Shown in pieces: positions 1 to 8,386 of a stretch of 64,000 nt of DNA. The DNA lies in the NCBI RefSeq assembly GCF_029023725.1, contig NZ_CP119075.1:5513501-5577500 (forward strand), written 5' to 3'. The translations under genes and the position numbers were made by a program. The notes under the pieces were generated by a model that saw only the letters and a list, made by a program, of their open reading frames with translations, had not been told where the DNA came from and ran no database searches. Every line of letters begins with the position of its first letter. Within the stretch, counting starts at the first letter, position 1. The stretch comes from Synoicihabitans lomoniglobus. GTDB lineage: Bacteria > Verrucomicrobiota > Verrucomicrobiia > Opitutales > Opitutaceae.

Positions 1-1
1 G

Positions 2-2836
2 GGCACGTTTAAGCTTTCCCGGCTGAAGTTGAAGTTGCGCGAGCGTCTTTACACGGCGGTGGATCTCAAACACGAGGCCGCGCTGACGACGAGCTACGAC
101 CCGCAGTTGCTGGAAGCGGCGAAGACCTTGCGCGAGCACTTGGCGGCGAACTACGGCTATACGGAGGCGCCCGACTTGAGCCGGGACCTGTCGCGGGAAG
201 CGATATTGTTTCCGACCCATCGCGTGACGACCGATCGCAGCCAAGTTGCGCCCGGCGAGCGCACGCACGAAGTCTTTTTCACGTTGAAAGGCGATGCGGT
301 TTGGGGCGGCGGGAATTACACGCAACGGTCGGCTTTGCTCGACCAGGCTCCGGCGAGTCTCCCGGTGGCGGAAGGCGAACCGACGCCGGAACGGTGGTTT
401 TATTATCCTACCCCGGATGACGACGATGAGCCGGGGAACTTGAACAACAACGTTTTGGCGGAACTGGTGCGAGGTATCTTCAAGGGCCGGGGCGGAACGG
501 ACGCGGCCGAAAGTCTGCCCCAGTTGCTGCTGTTGGAGGAACTGGCTGAAACGACGGGATCGGAAATACGTTACCGTGCCGCAACGTCCTTCGAGTCGTT
601 GTGGAGGGGGGAGCCGGCGCGCACGTTTTTTGGCGGTGAGAATCAGCCCAAATCCTATTTCGACATCGATGCGGTCAATGCGCATGAAATTTTGGATACA
701 TTCGCGCAGGAAGTCAGCGATCTGCGCACCGCGCTGCATGCGCAAGCGGTTGACGAATTGAATGCGTTGGCGGCCGGAATTGAAGAGCAGCGTGAGGCGG
801 GACGGATGCTGCGTGATCAGTTTTGGCGTCAGGTAAACGAGGAAGGTTTCGTCATCGCGCAGGGGAGTGGAGCGGACGATTTACTCATTACCTTCGAAGG
901 CCAAAACACCGGGGAAATGCGGTGTGTGGTGGTGGCGCTCGGGGGTGAATTCGAGTCGGTCACCTACCGCTTGGATGTGGGGCTGGAAGACTATTTCGTG
1001 CCCGATGTGCTTCGTTCCCGCGCAGCGTATGATCGCTTGTTTGCGCTGTCCGTGCCGCTGGGCGTTTCACCCGGTATATCCCGGCGGTTCCCCCTCACGC
1101 CCGCGGAGCGGTCACCGGTGCGCTTGCAAGCCATGGAGTCGTCGGCTCGCCCCAGGGGCGATTCCGGGTCCGCTGTCGTCGGGGGAGACGCCATGCCGCT
1201 GGCGATGGAGTTGACCGTGACCGCCGCCGAGCCCCGCGTGCGCCTGGGCACGACCGATGGGAGTTATCAGCTCGAATTGGGGGTGGATCGGTCGCGATAT
1301 TTGTCCCGGCTGAAGGCGGCGCTGGAGACTTTGGCGGCACTGAAATCCCAACACCGCGAGCAGGTGGACGGATTGGATGAGAAACGCCAGGAGTTGCTGG
1401 GCCCCATCGGCACCGAGGCCATTTTGGCCGGCACGTTCACGCCCAAACAGGGGGCCGCGGCGCAAGCGGTGTTGATGCAGGTGGTCGGTTTTGCCGAGGC
1501 GGTGAACCAGCAAGGGGTGTTTGATCTCGAGGTCCTCATGCGGGAGCCGGGCAATCTCCACAACGCGGTCGTGGCGACGGGTCAGATTGATCTGAGTGCC
1601 GATACGGATGGCATCCTGCGTCGCTACTTTGCGGCGGAGGCGAAACTCGGTGAGTTGACCCGCCACGAAAGAACCATTGCGGCGATTTTTGAGACCTTGG
1701 AGCCCGCGACGGACGGTCCGGCTACGGCACCCTGGGAACCGGATCCGGGGGCGTGGGCCATTGATCTGCGGGCATTGGCCGCCCGGGTGGGGAGCACCGA
1801 AGTGACCTCACGGGACGATCCGCGGTTGTTGATGAACATCAGCCGACAACGCCTGGCCGGGGAAACGGTGGCGACCACGCTGCAGGTCGACGCGGTGGCG
1901 GGAGAAACCAAACAGGCTTATTTTGAGGCACTGCAGAACATGGATCGCATGCTGCGCCGACATCGAATCTGGCTCAGCGACGATCGGCAGATCACGCTCG
2001 AGCTCACCGACCATCAACCCCGCCGCGGCATGTTTGCAGTCGAACTGCTGCAACTCGAACGTGGGGATACGGTTCGTCGGGCATCCGTGCGAGGATTGGC
2101 CGGTCCGGTCATTACGCCGACCCAGACGGTGGAGCGGCGAATGGAGCTGACCACGACCTCCGGGGCGCAACCGTGGCGGCTGGCCGTGAATGGCGAACAA
2201 TGGTCGAGCGACGGACAAACTTTCCAACCGGCCCCGGCCGCGATACTCAATCTCCATGACCGGGAGCAGGTGGGCATGGTGCATCGGATATCAGCGCAGT
2301 GGGCGGTGGAGCCGTTGGCGGAGGCGGTGAAAATCGAAGGGTTTACGTCCGGGCTCGGCATGTTCGCCAAGGCCATCACGACGGCGGCGGTGGGCGTCAT
2401 GGCGGTGAGTGGGGAGAATTCCTCCGCGACCACCGTCGCATTGCTGGCGGGAGGCGCGATGGGCGCGGCGGATGAAAGTGAGCGGCAGGATCGTTTGAAA
2501 TCGGCCACCGACGAAGCGACCCGCATCAATGGTCAATTCAGCTCAATCGGGCTGGGGGGAGTCACAGATTGGCGGACGCTCGATCCGCACGAAGAGTCGT
2601 TGATTTTCGGCCGGAAGGCTTTTGATACGCAGCCCTACTTGTATCGGTTGCGGCGCAAGGGGAAGAACTACGAGGTGGCCGACACGCTGGAGTTCACCGC
2701 CGCGTTGCCGTGGACGTCACAGGTAGTTGAATACAAATTACCACCCGACCTGGAGCCCGGGCATTACTTGGTCACCACGGGACCGGTGGTGGTCGAAGGT
2801 TCGGCCTTTCCCTTCCAAGTCACCTCCAATAATTGA
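2..2836 (+). CDS. Large hypothetical protein, 5'-truncated by the window edge
   Basis: The reading frame is open to the left edge and ends at a stop at 2834-2836. The first possible internal start is a TTG at 29 with no clear ribosome-binding site, so the true start probably lies outside. About 940 residues are visible. I do not recognise a family. The chain is acidic and mostly soluble, with a helical, charged stretch near residues 425-460. A short hydrophobic, Gly/Ala-rich patch lies near residues 775-820 (GMFAKAITTAAVGVMAV), and a beta-rich tail follows. A small membrane protein starts 4 bases after the stop, so the two are probably co-transcribed. The function is unknown. Confidence 0.8.
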   Translation, partial: GTFKLSRLKLKLRERLYTAVDLKHEAALTTSYDPQLLEAAKTLREHLAANYGYTEAPDLSRDLSREAILFPTHRVTTDRSQVAPGERTHEVFFTLKGDAVWGGGNYTQRSALLDQAPASLPVAEGEPTPERWFYYPTPDDDDEPGNLNNNVLAELVRGIFKGRGGTDAAESLPQLLLLEELAETTGSEIRYRAATSFESLWRGEPARTFFGGENQPKSYFDIDAVNAHEILDTFAQEVSDLRTALHAQAVDELNALAAGIEEQREAGRMLRDQFWRQVNEEGFVIAQGSGADDLLITFEGQNTGEMRCVVVALGGEFESVTYRLDVGLEDYFVPDVLRSRAAYDRLFALSVPLGVSPGISRRFPLTPAERSPVRLQAMESSARPRGDSGSAVVGGDAMPLAMELTVTAAEPRVRLGTTDGSYQLELGVDRSRYLSRLKAALETLAALKSQHREQVDGLDEKRQELLGPIGTEAILAGTFTPKQGAAAQAVLMQVVGFAEAVNQQGVFDLEVLMREPGNLHNAVVATGQIDLSADTDGILRRYFAAEAKLGELTRHERTIAAIFETLEPATDGPATAPWEPDPGAWAIDLRALAARVGSTEVTSRDDPRLLMNISRQRLAGETVATTLQVDAVAGETKQAYFEALQNMDRMLRRHRIWLSDDRQITLELTDHQPRRGMFAVELLQLERGDTVRRASVRGLAGPVITPTQTVERRMELTTTSGAQPWRLAVNGEQWSSDGQTFQPAPAAILNLHDREQVGMVHRISAQWAVEPLAEAVKIEGFTSGLGMFAKAITTAAVGVMAVSGENSSATTVALLAGGAMGAADESERQDRLKSATDEATRINGQFSSIGLGGVTDWRTLDPHEESLIFGRKAFDTQPYLYRLRRKGKNYEVADTLEFTAALPWTSQVVEYKLPPDLEPGHYLVTTGPVVVEGSAFPFQVTSNN

Positions 2837-2840
2837 TATC

Positions 2841-3347
2841 ATGAATGACGAAACGAACTCCGGCGGCGATGGATCCGATCATTCCGACGACCCGCAAATG
2901 GGGGCTACGCTCACCACGCTGACCAAAATCTATAATTGGGTCGAAAACACCCACCTCATGCCCACGCGGCTTATCGCGTGGACGGCGTTTGTGAGTATGG
3001 TCGCAGCTCTCTATTTCTTTAGTCCGGTGCTTTCGCTGTTTGTGTTGCTGTTCTGCATCACGCGCGTGAACCGGGCCGGGGTGGCCATCGAGGTGCTCGG
3101 GACCCAGCTCTTCAAGAAAACCTGGGTGTCGATTTTGTGGGTGGTGATGCCGTTCACCTATGCGTTGTATTTTCTGGTGGTGATGAAGCCGTTCGAGGTC
3201 GACCTCGCGAGCATCAACCTGCGGCCTCAAAACCCCGAGGTGGCGGACTATGTTAACTGCATGGCCGGATTCCTCGTGGGGCTGGTGGTGATGGTGAGAT
3301 ATCGACGGGTGCGGTCGCGCATCGACCGCGTCCTGGTCCAGGAGTGA
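2841..3347 (+). CDS. Small membrane protein, hypothetical
   Basis: This 168-residue protein starts at the ATG at 2841, four bases after the preceding stop. A longer upstream reading of the frame would lie inside the previous gene and is unlikely. The N-terminal 30 residues are acidic and polar. Three or four hydrophobic segments follow, near residues 44-70, 90-112 and 137-155, with basic loops and a basic tail (RYRRVRSRIDR). The topology fits an inner-membrane protein. No family is recognised. Tight spacing suggests it works with, or anchors, the large protein encoded upstream; that is inference only. Confidence 0.75.
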   Translation: MNDETNSGGDGSDHSDDPQMGATLTTLTKIYNWVENTHLMPTRLIAWTAFVSMVAALYFFSPVLSLFVLLFCITRVNRAGVAIEVLGTQLFKKTWVSILWVVMPFTYALYFLVVMKPFEVDLASINLRPQNPEVADYVNCMAGFLVGLVVMVRYRRVRSRIDRVLVQE

Positions 3348-3376
3348 TTCTCCGGCCGCCTCCGCTGAGGCATGGC

Positions 3377-3886
3377 TCAGGTGAAGATGATTTGGCCGCC
3401 GGCGGCCAGTTCGTAGAAATCGCCCACGGTGAGAACCTTTTCCATCTGGGGCACGAAGTCGTCGGGCGTGAGGTGGAACATGTCGACGGTGGCTTTGCAG
3501 GCGTAGAGGTGCCCGCCGGCGTCGGAGATCATTTCGACGAATTCACCAATGGGCGGGATGTCGAGCGCTTCCATTTCCTTTTGCATCATCGACGTCGCAA
3601 AGGCGGACATGCCGGGGATGGCCCCGAGCAGGGTCGGGAGCTGGAATCCCTTGGCGCTGGGCACGCGCATGGCGGAGTTGCCGACGGTGGCGATGCGGAT
3701 CTTGTCCTGGTAGTCCTTCATGACGCCGTATAGGCCGAAGAAGGTGAAGAAGAGGTTGGCTTCGATGCCTTCCATGCGGGCACCGTTGGCCATGATGAGA
3801 CCGGGGTAGATCCCGTCGAGGGAGCCCTTGGAGATGACGATGGAAACCTTGGTGATCGGTTCGGGAGAGGGGGGCGGGTTGCTCAT
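3377..3886 (-). CDS. DsrE/DsrF-family (DrsE-like) sulfur-trafficking protein
   Basis: This 169-residue cytoplasmic protein resembles the DsrE/DsrF/DsrH-like family, whose members carry sulfane sulfur as a persulfide on a conserved Cys. The N-terminal part fits the family pattern (KVSIVISKGSLDGIYPGLIMANGA, read in two parts: strand then helix, residues 12-36). The motif LYACKATVDMF places the only cysteine at Cys130, the expected position of the active residue. It is the last gene of a minus-strand run with FadL-like, SQR, DUF1641 and TusE-like genes, 164 bases after the TusE stop. The likely role is to accept sulfur from or pass it to the TusE-like partner during sulfide oxidation. The family call is secure; the exact role is inferred. 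Confidence 0.85.
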   Translation of the reverse strand: MSNPPPSPEPITKVSIVISKGSLDGIYPGLIMANGARMEGIEANLFFTFFGLYGVMKDYQDKIRIATVGNSAMRVPSAKGFQLPTLLGAIPGMSAFATSMMQKEMEALDIPPIGEFVEMISDAGGHLYACKATVDMFHLTPDDFVPQMEKVLTVGDFYELAAGGQIIFT

Positions 3887-4025
3887 GACGTGAGAGGGGA
3901 AGAAGGTGGTGATGGAGGAGTGGATTCGAGATGCGGATCAAGTGACCCTATTCCGAATTACAAGGGTCAGGGGGGAATGGAGGCGGTGTATCTTGATACT
4001 TGATACATAAAACTTGTCCCTTGCG

Positions 4026-4058
4026 GCATCCAGGCGCGGCTATGCCGCGTCTAGATGC
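4026..4058. repeat. REP-like inverted repeat over the 3' end of the TusE-like gene
   Basis: A 15-base arm (4026-4040) pairs with 4044-4058 around a 3-base loop, with two non-Watson-Crick positions. The right arm contains the final Cys and Ile codons and the TAG stop of the TusE-like gene. There is only a weak T-run downstream on the minus strand, so a processing or attenuation hairpin, or a REP-type element, fits better than a textbook terminator. Confidence 0.5.
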
Positions 4059-4368
4059 AGCCGACGGGTTTCTTGATACCGGCAATGCGAGCGGCTTTTT
4101 TGGCGGGGCCGCCGGGGAAGAGCGCGTAGAGCTCCTTGGTGGGCACGCCGCTTTCCTTGGTGAGGCGACGGATCGAGGGGCCGGTGCCTTTGGCTTCGAA
4201 CTCCTGGCGCATGAAGTTGAGCACAATGACGTGGCGGTCGGTGAGCTCGGGAATGCCGTCCTTGGCGGCGAGTTCCTTGGCGATGTCGAGGTTCCAGGCC
4301 TGGTAGTCGGTCATGAAACCTTCGTCGTCGAGTTCAATGGTGGTATTGGCGAGGGTGGCAGTGGGCAT
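4051..4368 (-). CDS. TusE/DsrC/DsvC-family sulfur-relay protein, single-cysteine type
   Basis: The 105-residue protein has the TusE/DsrC fold signature: DDEGFMTDYQAWN near residues 14-26, the helix-turn-helix-like centre, and a flexible C-terminal arm ending in PVGCI. The only cysteine is Cys104, the penultimate residue, matching the conserved CysA that carries persulfide. The second arm cysteine of true dissimilatory DsrC, about 10-11 residues earlier, is replaced by Ala/Arg. It is therefore a carrier of TusE/DsrC-like type rather than a classical DsrC. It lies 69 bases after the DUF1641 gene and upstream of the DsrE-family gene, so sulfur transfer between the two is likely. The last codons lie inside a strong inverted repeat. 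Confidence 0.9.
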   Translation of the reverse strand: MPTATLANTTIELDDEGFMTDYQAWNLDIAKELAAKDGIPELTDRHVIVLNFMRQEFEAKGTGPSIRRLTKESGVPTKELYALFPGGPAKKAARIAGIKKPVGCI

Positions 4369-4404
4369 GGCGGGTATGGGTTGAGGGAGAGCGGATGGCG
4401 GGGA

Positions 4405-4427
4405 GCGCGAGCGAGCTCGCGGCCTAC
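4405..4427. repeat. Short palindromic element (GCGAGCTCGC core)
   Basis: The spacer between the DUF1641 and TusE-like genes contains a perfect 10-base palindrome at 4411-4420, followed by GGCCTAC. The core resembles the gcgagc-aa-gctcgc hairpin at 40887-40900 between nuoG and nuoH. Both are probably members of a dispersed intergenic repeat family. Confidence 0.4.
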
Positions 4428-4437
4428 GGGTGATTGT

Positions 4438-5133
4438 TTACGATTTAGGAGGGGGTGGCTGGTGGGCGCTGAGGTTGCGCAGGAAGACAATCATGAACCC
4501 GATGCCGCGTCGCATCTCGGGTTTGTTGATCTCGCGGAAGGCCCTGAACGGGGAGTATTCCTCGACCGTATTGAAATCGATTTTGCGGTAGATCTCCAAG
4601 GCGTTGTCGACAGCATCGAGCATCTCGGGCTGGGTGAGGTTTTTCACCGTGTGCAGGATGGTGGTGGCGTTGTCGGCGAGTTGACGAACGTCCTCGACCG
4701 AAAACTCCGCCACGACGTTGTCGAGGGCGCGGAGGAGTTCCTGCCCCTTGTCGAAATAGCCCTTGTGATCGAGCTCATCGAGTTGTTCGAGGGTGTCGTG
4801 AAACAGCTTGCGGCCGAGCGGGGTGGCGTCGGCGAGCAAGGCGCGCGCACTCTCGAGTTGGATGAGCATCTCGTCGAGCGTGTTGGTGTTGCGCAGGAGG
4901 CGCTTGGCCAGGTCGGTGAAGTCGCCGGTGCGCACAAAGGGCGCGACCTCTTCGAGCTCGGTGACGGTGGTGGCGAAGAGGTCTTTGGCGACGCGGGAAA
5001 GGTCGTCCTTGAGTTCTTCGATTTCGCGGCGCATGCGGCGCACCTCGTCGACCTCCTCGAGCACGCGATCGAGTTTGGCGTCGAGGGCGTCGAGCTTGGC
5101 GTCGAGGGGAGTGGGTTCGGTGGTGGTGGTCAT
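4438..5133 (-). CDS. DUF1641-domain protein, SQR-associated
   Basis: The 231-residue protein begins with about 50 residues of charged coiled coil (DAKLDALDAKLDRVLEEVDEV). The DUF1641 region follows, with a conserved helical centre and a C-terminal segment (residues about 200-222, MRRGIGFMIVFLRNLSAH) typical of this family. DUF1641 proteins are often encoded next to sulfide:quinone oxidoreductase or formate dehydrogenase genes. Here it starts 9 bases after the SQR stop, so the pair is translationally close. A role as a small partner or membrane-association subunit of SQR is inferred; no catalytic residues are visible. Confidence 0.85.
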   Translation of the reverse strand: MTTTTEPTPLDAKLDALDAKLDRVLEEVDEVRRMRREIEELKDDLSRVAKDLFATTVTELEEVAPFVRTGDFTDLAKRLLRNTNTLDEMLIQLESARALLADATPLGRKLFHDTLEQLDELDHKGYFDKGQELLRALDNVVAEFSVEDVRQLADNATTILHTVKNLTQPEMLDAVDNALEIYRKIDFNTVEEYSPFRAFREINKPEMRRGIGFMIVFLRNLSAHQPPPPKS

Positions 5134-5142
5134 GACTCGGGG

Positions 5143-6372
5143 TTACCGGCGTTTGCCGGCCATGGTCATTTCGGCTTCGATGGGGAGCTCGGCTCCGCGG
5201 AGGAGGAGGTTCCAGTAGACCCACCGGAACATCATCTTGCCGTAGTGGTTCATCTTGGTCTCCTCGAGGAGGGAGAAGGGGCCGATGCCGGGCAGAGGGA
5301 ATTTGCCGGGCAGGGGCTCGGTGTCGTAGTTGAAATCGATGAGCAGGCCTTTGTTGAAACCTGATTCGATGAAGCAGTTGGCATGGCCGTCGAACTTGGC
5401 GGGGAGGGGGCGCTCGTCGATGGCGGCGAGCATGTTGTCGAAGAGGATGTCGGCCTGGAAGTGAGCGACGGACCCGGCCTTGGAGGAAGGCAGGTCCGTT
5501 GCGTCACCGAGGACGAAAATGTTGTCGGACACCTGGGAGCGCAGCGTGTGCTTGTCGGTGGGGATGAAGTTCAACTCGTCGCCGAAGCCGGACCGGGCAA
5601 TGGCGGCGTCGCCCATGTTGACGGGCACGCTGACGAGCAGGTCGTAGGGCACTTCGCGTTCGTCCCAGGAGACGATTTTGTTGGCGGCGGAATCGACGGA
5701 GCCGATGGCAAATTCCGAGGTGAGGTGGATGTTTTTACGATCGAGGAAATCGCCGAGCAGCTCGGCGGCCTTGGGCTTGGTGAAGGCGCCGGGGAGCGGC
5801 GTGACATACTCGATTTCAACCTTGTTGCGAATGCCGCGCTCGGTGAACCACCAGTCGGCGAGGAAGGCGAATTCCAGCGGAGCGACAGGGCATTTGATGG
5901 GCATCTCGGAAATGTTGATGACGAGTCGGCCGCCTTCCCAATGTTTGAGGAAACGTGACAGCGCGGTGGCGCCTTCGAGGGTGTAGAAGTCGAAGACGTT
6001 GCGCCGCCAGCCTTCGCCTTCGAGGCCTTCGGTTTCGCCCGGTTCGGGATGCGCGCCGGTGGCGATGATGAGGTAGTCGTAGCCGAGCAGGCGTCCGTCG
6101 GTCAGCCGCACTTGGTTCTTCTCCGGATCGATTACATCGATGCCGCTGTAGATCACATCGATCCCGCGGGGCAGGTAGTCGCGGCGGGGTTTGACGATGT
6201 CGCGCGGACTGTAGATGCCGAAGGGCACAAACAGGTAGCCGGGTTGGTAGTGGTGCTCACCATCGCGGTCGACGACAGTGATCTGCCAGGCGTCGCGATC
6301 GAGGGCGCCGGCCAGTTTGTTGGCCATGATCGTGCCGGCGGTGCCGGCGCCGAGGATGAGCATTTTTTTCAT
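5143..6372 (-). CDS. sqr: Sulfide:quinone oxidoreductase (type III-like)
   Basis: This 409-residue flavoprotein should oxidise sulfide to sulfane sulfur and pass electrons to membrane quinone. The N-terminal FAD-binding motif is GAGTAGTIMA (residues 8-17). A second nucleotide-fold motif (YDYLIIATGA, 98-107) and the FAD-contacting VLGDATDLP (287-295) are present. The two redox cysteines sit in MPIKCPVAP (Cys161) and HANCFIESG (Cys333), the pair conserved across SQRs. No other cysteine is present, so the third cysteine of type I enzymes is missing. The C-terminal amphipathic region (about 365-395) fits monotopic membrane binding. The gene is second in the operon, 23 bases after the FadL-like gene. 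Type III assignment is from overall look and would need a tree. Confidence 0.92.
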   Translation of the reverse strand: MKKMLILGAGTAGTIMANKLAGALDRDAWQITVVDRDGEHHYQPGYLFVPFGIYSPRDIVKPRRDYLPRGIDVIYSGIDVIDPEKNQVRLTDGRLLGYDYLIIATGAHPEPGETEGLEGEGWRRNVFDFYTLEGATALSRFLKHWEGGRLVINISEMPIKCPVAPLEFAFLADWWFTERGIRNKVEIEYVTPLPGAFTKPKAAELLGDFLDRKNIHLTSEFAIGSVDSAANKIVSWDEREVPYDLLVSVPVNMGDAAIARSGFGDELNFIPTDKHTLRSQVSDNIFVLGDATDLPSSKAGSVAHFQADILFDNMLAAIDERPLPAKFDGHANCFIESGFNKGLLIDFNYDTEPLPGKFPLPGIGPFSLLEETKMNHYGKMMFRWVYWNLLLRGAELPIEAEMTMAGKRR

Positions 6373-6395
6373 GGGAAGGGTGGGGGTTGGCCGGT

Positions 6396-7799
6396 TCAGA
6401 ACCGGTAGCTATACATGATCTGAGAATTGAGCTGGCTGTGGCTCACCCCGACGCCGTAGCCGCTGACGATCTCGACTTCGGGGGCGTAGGTGACGGATAC
6501 GTCGATGGTGCTGCGGTCATTGAATTGGTAGCCGAAGCCACCGGTGAAATGGGTCTCGATGATCGCGGGGAAGAGACAGTTGAGGAAACGGTCCGGGACG
6601 GGGTTGTTGCCGTAGTTGAAGCCGCCGCGGAGGGTGAAGCGGTCGTTCACCATGTAGGCGGCGCCGAGTTGGATGACGGTTTGGTCGTCCCAGTCCTGAT
6701 AGAGCACGGCGTCGAGCACGGAGCCGGCGAACGGGCCGTTGGTGGCGGCGTCATCGGCGGTGAACTTCATGGAGAATTGCTTCATGGCGTTGGCCCAGAA
6801 GATCTGGCGCACATCGGCCACGAGCAGCCAGTCGGGCCGCGGGCGATAGGCGAAACCGGCGCCAAGCAGCGCGGGCCATTCGAACTCATTGACGTTGATC
6901 GTGCCGCTGAGGGATTGAGCCATCGCGCCCATGCCGGGGACGTTGAGCTGGAAGGCGAGGCTGTTGCCGGGTGCGTCAAGATCGCCGAGGTCGGTTTTGC
7001 TGTGGTAGGTGAGGCCGAACGTGACCTGCTCGTTCACTTCGTAGGTCAGACCGATCTTTCCCGCGAAGCCGTAGCCTTCGGCCTCACCGGTGAAATCGTT
7101 GTCGTTGGTGAAGTTGAAATAGGCGTAGTCGACGCCCGTGTCGGCGGGCAGGGTGGACATCATTTGATTGAAGCCCTGCACGAGCGATCCCGAGGCGTGG
7201 CCAAAGTTTTGGGCCATGGGGTTCACGAGGTCGAAGAACTGCGAGCCGCTCATGGCCATTTGCAGGTCCATGCCGGCCCACACGAAGTCCACCGTGCCGC
7301 CGATGTTGAGGCGCTCATTGACGCGGTAGGAAAGCGGAATGATCGCGCGGCCGACGGAGACTTCGGTGCGGTTGATGAGATCGAAACCCAGTCCGCGCCA
7401 GGAATCGGGTTCGTATTCGCAGCCCATGCCACCCTGACCGAACACGGCGAAGCCGTAGACGAAGTCGCCGGCCTGGCGGGTGTAGCCAAAGGCGGGCATG
7501 TAGAAGGCGGTCGCGTTGGAATCGGCGGGCACGCCGGTCGGGCTGGTGGCGGTGATATCCGGTCCCAGCACCCCGAGGGCGAGATCCAGCCGGGCAGCCT
7601 CCTGCATGAGGCTGAGCGTGGCGGGGTTGTTGATGACACCGGCGGTGCCGTTGTCGTAGGCGATCGAGGCGCCGCCCATGGCGGTGGCCACGGGGCCGTA
7701 GCCTTCCATGTTCATGCCGTTGGTGGCGAAGAGGGCCGGCGTAAAGGAGAACGCGGTCAACGCCGCGACAAGGGAGAGGGTGCGAGACGAAGGGGACAT
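6396..7799 (-). CDS. FadL/OmpP1/TodX-family outer-membrane channel
   Basis: This protein of about 467 residues is a FadL-type beta-barrel for hydrophobic substrates. I chose the ATG at 7799 because it gives a clean signal peptide (LSLVAALTAFSFTPALFA). A GTG at 7814 would add five residues. The mature N-terminus reads TNGMNMEGYGPVATAMGGAS followed by GTAGVINNPATLSLM, the family's hallmark N-terminal region. Alternating strands follow, and the barrel ends in an aromatic residue (MYSYRF), as expected for BAM recognition. It is the first gene of the sulfur operon, an uncommon position, and might import an organosulfur or hydrophobic compound or handle sulfur; this is inference. Confidence 0.88.
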   Translation of the reverse strand: MSPSSRTLSLVAALTAFSFTPALFATNGMNMEGYGPVATAMGGASIAYDNGTAGVINNPATLSLMQEAARLDLALGVLGPDITATSPTGVPADSNATAFYMPAFGYTRQAGDFVYGFAVFGQGGMGCEYEPDSWRGLGFDLINRTEVSVGRAIIPLSYRVNERLNIGGTVDFVWAGMDLQMAMSGSQFFDLVNPMAQNFGHASGSLVQGFNQMMSTLPADTGVDYAYFNFTNDNDFTGEAEGYGFAGKIGLTYEVNEQVTFGLTYHSKTDLGDLDAPGNSLAFQLNVPGMGAMAQSLSGTINVNEFEWPALLGAGFAYRPRPDWLLVADVRQIFWANAMKQFSMKFTADDAATNGPFAGSVLDAVLYQDWDDQTVIQLGAAYMVNDRFTLRGGFNYGNNPVPDRFLNCLFPAIIETHFTGGFGYQFNDRSTIDVSVTYAPEVEIVSGYGVGVSHSQLNSQIMYSYRF

Positions 7800-8386
7800 G
7801 GTGGAGTGACGCACGAGGCGTATCGAGGGTTTGGTGACGAGGAGTCGGGTTTGACGGCATTATCCGCCTAAATCGCCCGGCCGACTCTGCATCCCTTGCC
7901 GGAGTCCCTGCATAAATTGCCTATATGCGCGCCAATGCATGTAGATTGAGGCGGTTGGGGTGGCTGGTGAGGTGGGTCGAAGGGGGCGGACTACGCCGGC
8001 GAATTATGTGACCACCGTGGAGGCGTCGCATTGACCGCGCTTTCGAAGATCCGCAGGCAGGGGTTGGGAATGGTTTCGCCGTGACCCTGGCTTTTGATGC
8101 TGATTTGCATTGTCCGAAATCCTGACGGTGCGAGCCGGAGAAATTGTAACCCAGATGTGGCCGATGGACTCGACTTGAACTCGCCATTCGCCTCGAGGTT
8201 TGTTCACTTCATGAGCCTACACTGTTGGACTGGCCTCTGCGGTGAACTTGCTACCTCGCTATGCAGTTTTCTCACTTCCTATGCTGGCCACTTCGATGAC
8301 GATTAGTCGCGGACTCACGATCGAGCCGTTCGCTTTTGTCGCTTGGCCGAAGCCAGCGGGCCGAAAGGCCCTGAAATCATGATCTT
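7800..8386. other. Divergent intergenic region between the FadL-like and TonB_C genes
   Basis: About 590 bases without a convincing gene. Short open frames here lack codon bias and recognisable products. It should hold the minus-strand promoter of the sulfur operon and the plus-strand promoter of the multi-TonB_C gene. A GNRA-type hairpin lies close to the latter's start. Confidence 0.5.
8358..8371 (+). promoter_or_regulatory. GAAA-tetraloop hairpin upstream of the multi-TonB_C gene
   Basis: GGGCC-GAAA-GGCCC forms a perfect 5-bp stem closed by a GNRA tetraloop. It ends 15 bases before the ATG at 8387. It would lie in the 5' untranslated region near the ribosome-binding site, so an effect on translation or RNA stability is possible. 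No known riboswitch is matched. Confidence 0.35.

Noticed and set aside
4000..7871. Long plus-strand open frames (about 450-500 codons) across the sulfur operon
   Set aside because: They are antisense to five well-recognised genes and give repetitive, low-complexity Gly/Val/Glu products.
8094..8306. A possible 70-residue gene before the multi-TonB_C gene
   Set aside because: No ribosome-binding site, no codon bias typical of the neighbours and no recognisable product.
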